Source of the DNA: Pristionchus mayeri
Lineage: Eukaryota; Nematoda; Chromadorea; Rhabditida; Neodiplogasteridae
Direction of reading: 5' to 3'
Assembly (NCBI GenBank): GCA_036245805.1
Contig: BTRK01000006.1
Location: forward strand, 21,794,365-21,858,364
Length of the DNA: 64,000 nt
Each line of letters starts with the position of its first letter. Position 1 is the first letter of the stretch. A program made the translations under genes and the position numbers. This document shows positions 59,601 through 64,000 of the stretch, in pieces. The notes under the pieces were generated by a model. The model saw only the letters and a program-made list of their open reading frames with translations. It had not been told where the DNA came from and searched no databases.

Positions 59601-61602
59601 AAAATATCAATCATGAATCAGTAGGAGGTTCCTCTTGCAGATTTTTAGAGTGATCTATCATGGTGTAGGGAGTACTCATTAGGCCAGAGAGTAACGGAAG
59701 AAGCGGGAAATGCTGTGATTGAATTGCAGAGGGAACGGCTCACGTTATCTGTGTTGAGTGCATTGAGTACATAGCGACGGAGCCAGTCCACAACAGCTAT
59801 GCCCGCACGTGCAGAATGACGAACTGCAAGAGACTCGTGGACGAGAAGTCACTTCGTAGCTTCGCCACCGAGATCAGAGATCATCGACTGCTCCGAACGC
59901 TCATGGAATCGCACGGGAAACATTGTGTACATGTGAAACAAGTTAGTAGAAACGCGTTGAAATTGATTGAATACAGTTAGAATAGAATGAAGAATAGATT
60001 GGAACGGTCATATTTCAGACATACACGAGGATGAGTGAGGAGTGGAGAGACGGAGAGTCCGAGGGAGCTGCATTCATGCTCGTTCAGGTGAGCATTGTGC
60101 GAACTTGCAAGTTTATTCGAATCTCATTGGGAACAGTGGCTGCAATGTGTTTGCTTTGCAGTGCGGTGCGGCAGCGAAGTGCAGTGCTTGCAGTGGCAGA
60201 GCGTGGGCACGGATTCACTGCACTGTTCTCGATGGTGAGTGCATCGGAATACCCTCGTTCACTCAGTCCTAGCTTCATACAGATTCTAACGTTGCTACAC
60301 TTCTTTTTGGCGGGACACGTGAGAGTAAATGAATCTGAGTTGAATATTTCAGAGAGGCATCACAAGCTGTGCGTTCTTTGTCTTAACAAGAGGGCGGCGA
60401 ATCTGGTGCTGGAGAGTCCGACTGAGGCCAGATGTGTAATGCGAGGATGTACGAGAGGAAGACTGGAAGGTTCGCAGGGCTTCATCCTATTACCCTCTAA
60501 TCTGTAATTTTGCGGGCTTCCTGATCAAATATCTAGCCATTTCTTGATCAACTAATGTCATGATCTCCGTATTACACTTTGAGGTTAATATGGAATGTTT
60601 GATCTGATAACAGAACAGCTTAGAGAATGGTAGACAGAGATAACATAAATGCTATTATTTTTTCTAAGCCTTTCTTCTCTGCAGTCTCCGATCTGGCAGA
60701 GATTGGAGCCGTCTATTCTGCAGCAGTGGCCCTTCGGCTTCGCGAGCTCCTCCCTGGCCGAGTCTTCCCCGTTCCACTGCTCATCAATCTCAGACCTGTG
60801 AGTTTCTTACCTCTATTTTATAGTTTTTATAACAAGTAAGCGAATTACAAAAATGATATTTTACTGTGACGGGCGATAGAGATCTAAGTTTGATGAGTTA
60901 CACGTGAATCTGTTCAAGATATTCAGTGAATACTCTTAATAATCTTAGGTGCTGCACGTGGATGTGCAAGAACGAGTGAATGCTGTTGCGCCGAGGGGAT
61001 TGGATGAAGAAGAGGACGAATTGGAAGAGCCGATCAGAAGGCAGCTCAGGAAGGAGATGCGCACGTACGATATCGAGTATCTGCGAATGCTTGTGTTTGC
61101 TACCATTTCATATTAGAAGCACAAATGGGTCTAACATAAATCTAATCTAAAGTGATAAATGAACAATTATCGTCGTTTGATCTTTGACCTCTTGCAGCTG
61201 CTTCGTTTCCCTGAGTGCGAGATGTTGTGGCTCTTCTCCACTGGACACAACATGGAGTTCGCTTCTCTCTCTGACGCTGCTAAAAGTTAGTTCTAGCTCC
61301 CCTTTATAGATGAATGAATACGATGTCCATTTATTGAATTTCGACATTTCAGACCCTGCTACACCTGTTCGAAAGATGGAGAACGAAGGTCGTACTGGAA
61401 TCACTACAATCTTTCAGGTGCGCCGTGCCTTAGGAATATTCTCCTGACTGTGTCTTCTTTGTAGCATGATATGAGTCTAATCTGCTTATCCTTCAGGAAT
61501 CGATCGCTCTCCGAAAGGTGATCCACTGTGACAGCTGTGGAAGGGTCAGCGACCTCGTCGAGTCAACTGCCTGCATTGATCCATCCTCTTCGGCACTTAG
61601 AG
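56646..61602 (+). CDS. Cysteine-rich zinc-binding protein, partial or incompletely traced, at least 657 aa
   Basis: Nineteen exons in phase: 56646-56753, 56851-56931, 57152-57245, 57509-57636, 57817-57897, 58112-58205, 58430-58557, 58738-58809, 59292-59426, 59497-59560, 59730-59941, 60019-60087, 60162-60234, 60353-60469, 60685-60797, 60949-61092, 61198-61285, 61353-61417, 61497-61602; the last donor leaves phase 1, so at least one more exon exists. The N-terminal third is charged and low complexity, with a duplicated three-exon module. Exon 9 has a Gln run and an Ala/Pro-rich tract. From exon 10 the protein is rich in paired cysteines (KRCSNKC, VICVECIEYI, TCRMTNCKRL, KCSACSGRAW, HKLCVLCLNK, HCDSCGR), suggesting several zinc-ribbon or treble-clef units. 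I recognise no family. A gypsy- or transposase-like motif is not seen. Confidence 0.7.
56991..58832 (+). repeat. Tandem genic duplication, two units of about 930 bp
   Basis: Unit 1 (56991-57920) and unit 2 (57931-58832) share exons and introns: exons 57152/58112 (94 nt each), 57509/58430 (128 nt each), 57817/58738 (81/72 nt). Intron text such as TCTGAGGCCCACAC recurs. The duplication is in frame and adds one more module to the protein. Confidence 0.9.
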
Positions 61603-61906
61603 GTATGCTAATCGAATTCAGCATACTCGGGAAAAAGGATGCACGAGACTTGATAGTCTAATGATATTTCGCTGGCGCAGACTTATGTTAGTGTTGACAT
61701 GGTTGCTCTAGAATTACAATAGGATTTATTTTTCTTGATTTTCAATTATATTACATGTAATGTTTGCGCAACCGATAAAAAAATGACACTGAACGTTAGG
61801 TACACTAAGTGAGAACACAACCTGGAGAAAAAACATTTATCGAGCTACTTTATAGGAAACTTGAAGCCTTCGAGTATTTTTCATTGAAGGTAAGAAAAAC
61901 CGAGGG
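61603..61906 (+). other. Intron or 3' end of the cysteine-rich gene
   Basis: A GGCGCAG acceptor at about 61680 is followed by three codons and a TAG, so a very short last exon is possible. Otherwise nothing. Confidence 0.25.
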
Positions 61907-63395
61907 CTTATGAGGGACTATCTGACTCAGTGAAGATATGCTTGGCAAAGTTCGAAAAATAGAAATCCTAAATAATGTGTGTGCGGGTAGTACTCGGTGA
62001 GTATACCACATTGACCACTTATTGAAGCATGAAGAGCGCGCTTTCTTCGATTAACCTGACTAATATAGGTATTTCTCAATTTTTCGAAATTTTCTCTTTT
62101 GCAACCATTTCAAATGAACCATACCTGGAAAAATACGGGAAAATCCGCTGATCATGCACACCAATTTCCGCCTTCCTAGCTGTTCAACTCTTCGCGAAAA
62201 TTCAAAAATATCGATATTTCTAACAAATAAAAAATAACAGAATTTTCAAATGGGTATGAATGTCTTCTTTTTATTTAAGCGATGCATAGTGCAGTTTTAG
62301 CTCATTCTTCAAAAAAATTATGAAAAATATTCGAGGACCAGTTTTTGGGAAATTTTGAAAAATGGCAAACTTTCTGAAATAAAACCAGTTCGTGATAAAG
62401 TTTCATTCTACCGTATCCTGCCATGAAAGAATCTCTCAAATCCGTAAACTTTAATGATTTTTTGAATAGTTTGGGATTTGATTTCTTCCGGGTAGTATCT
62501 AACTGGCACATATCTGAGAAACACTGAAATCATTTGCTAAAGTGCTGAAATCACCGCATGTGAAATGGTGTATTTTCTAAATTGCCATTTTGACAATTAT
62601 GTTACTTCAGACTGCTTGAATTCGTCTGTTCGTATGAAGTAGTGTTCGTATCAAATAATATGTATGTAGATTCATAAGCAACTATGTGCACAAATTTTTC
62701 ATGCAATTGATAATATACACTATTGCACAAGTTTCGCACCTCTCGTCGATTTCAGCACTTTAGCAAATGATTTCAGTGTTTCTCAGATACGTGCCAGTTA
62801 GATACTACCCGGAAGAAATCAAATCCCAAACTATTCAAAAAGTCATTAACGTTTACGGATTTGAGAGGTTCTTTCATGGCAGGATACGGTAGCCTGAAAC
62901 TTTATCACGAACTGGTTTTATTTCAGAAAGTTTGCCATTTTTCAAAATTTCCCAAAAACTGGTCCTCGAATATTTTTCATAATTTTTTTCAAGAATGAGC
63001 TAAAACTGCACTATGCATCGCTTAAATAAAAAGAAGACATTCATACCCATTTGAAAATTCTGTTATTTTTTATTTGTTAGAAATATCGAATTTTCGCGAA
63101 GAGTTGAACAGCTAGGAAGGCGGAAATTGGTGTGCATGATCAGCGGATTTTCCCGTATTTTTCCAGGTATGGTTCATTTGAAATGGTTGCAAAAGAGAAA
63201 ATTTCGAAAAATTGAGAAATACCTATATTAGTCAGGTTAATCGAAGAAAGCGCGCTCTTCATGCTTCAATTAGTGGTCAGTGTGGTATACTCACCGAGTA
63301 CTACCCGCACACACATTATGGAGGAATTCGATTTTTCGAACTTTGCCAAGGTTCTTCACAAATAAGTTCACTCGCTCAGATAGTCTCTCTTATGT
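61907..63395. mobile_element. 1.5-kb fold-back element
   Basis: Arms of about 640 bp (61907-62553 and 62748-63395) are inverted copies around a 195-bp spacer; inner ends read CTGAAATCA/CGATTTCAG. Identity falls toward the outer ends. Non-coding. Confidence 0.88.
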
Positions 63396-63490
63396 AACAA
63401 AATACCTTGCAAGCAAACCTCGACAGCTAATGAAACCATCAATCAAAATCAAGGTAGAGAATGAAAGTCATTCAGTCCTCATTTTTGGCT

Positions 63491-64000
63491 AGATCATCCG
63501 AGAAGGGGATTGTCCAGATCATCCGAGAAGAGGACTGTCCAGATCATCTGAGAAGGGGATTATCCAGATCATCCGAGAAGGGGATTGTCCAGATCATCTG
63601 AGAAGGGGATTGTCTAGATCATCCGAGAAGAGGTCTGTCTAGATCATCTGAGAAGGGGATTGTCCAGATCATCCGAGAAGGGGATTGTCTAGATCATCCG
63701 AGAAGGGGATTGTCCAGATCATCCGAGAAGAGGACTGTCCAGATCATCTGAGAAGGGGATTATCCAGATCATCCGAGAAGGGGATTGTCCAGATCATCTG
63801 AGAAGGGGATTGTCTAGATCATCCGAGAAGAGGTCTGTCTAGATCATCTGAGAAGGGGATTGTCCAGATCATCCGAGAAGGGGATTGTCTAGATCATCCG
63901 AGAAGGGGATTGTCCAGATCATCCGAGAAGGGGATTGTCTAGATCATCCGAGAAGGGGATTGTCCAGATCATCCGAGAAGGGGATTGTCCAGATCATCCG
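63491..64000 (+). repeat. 25-bp minisatellite with 200-bp higher-order period
   Basis: About 20 head-to-tail units of AGATCATCCGAGAAGGGGAT plus TGTCC run to the window end. Unit variants (CTG for CCG, GAGGACTG or GAGGTCTG for GGGGATTG, TCTAG for TCCAG) recur in the same order every 200 bp, i.e. eight units; for example GAGGACTGTCC ends at 63540 and 63740. Confidence 0.95.

Noticed and set aside
63491..64000. CRISPR-like array
   Set aside because: The units are contiguous 25-bp tandem repeats without spacers, in a eukaryotic context.

Overview
The window looks like the genome of a free-living nematode, most plausibly a diplogastrid such as Pristionchus (inference, no database checked). Genes are split into many short exons (24-330 nt) by compact introns with nematode-type ...TTTCAG or ...TTGCAG acceptors. 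Several start codons lie just after acceptor-like sites, as trans-spliced genes do. Introns carry a recurrent TACGGTAG/TACTGTAG motif. Intergenic and intronic DNA is full of mariner/Tc1-type elements with TA target sites, fold-back elements and LTR retroelements. No bacterial, organellar or rRNA sequence is visible.

Layout. 0.3-2.0 kb: a small acidic CCCH zinc-finger gene (+). 4.5-11.5 kb: an unrecognised multi-exon gene (+) whose last intron holds an 822-bp MITE. 12.2-43.3 kb: one 29-exon gene (+) that I read as a SUV39-class histone H3K9 methyltransferase of about 717 aa, with N-terminal charged region, chromodomain, pre-SET, SET and post-SET. Its introns hold a complete Gag-protease-only LTR retrotransposon with a 5-bp target duplication, two almost identical mariners (one intact transposase, one broken), several MITEs, three large fold-back palindromes, and a 13-kb insertion bounded by 484-bp direct repeats. 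That insertion itself contains antisense sequence: a decayed retroelement, THAP/zinc-finger exons and a P2X7-C-terminal-domain gene.

44.3-46.7 kb: a small helical-protein gene (+). 47.4-49.2 kb: a WEE1/MYT1-like kinase (+) with DFS in place of DFG. 54.2-55.9 kb: two paralogous RING-finger genes (-). 56.6-61.6 kb onward: a cysteine-rich gene (+) whose middle exons were created by an in-frame tandem duplication. The window closes with a 1.5-kb fold-back element and a 25-bp minisatellite organised in 200-bp higher-order repeats.

The most interesting biology is a probable heterochromatin-writing gene that has itself become a dense cluster of transposons while every exon junction still keeps frame. 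Its last junction needs a GC-AG intron to complete the post-SET cysteine cluster; a second GC-AG intron restores the RING of the 54.7-kb gene. All gene models come from reading frames, splice signals and family motifs; none has been tested against transcripts or databases.
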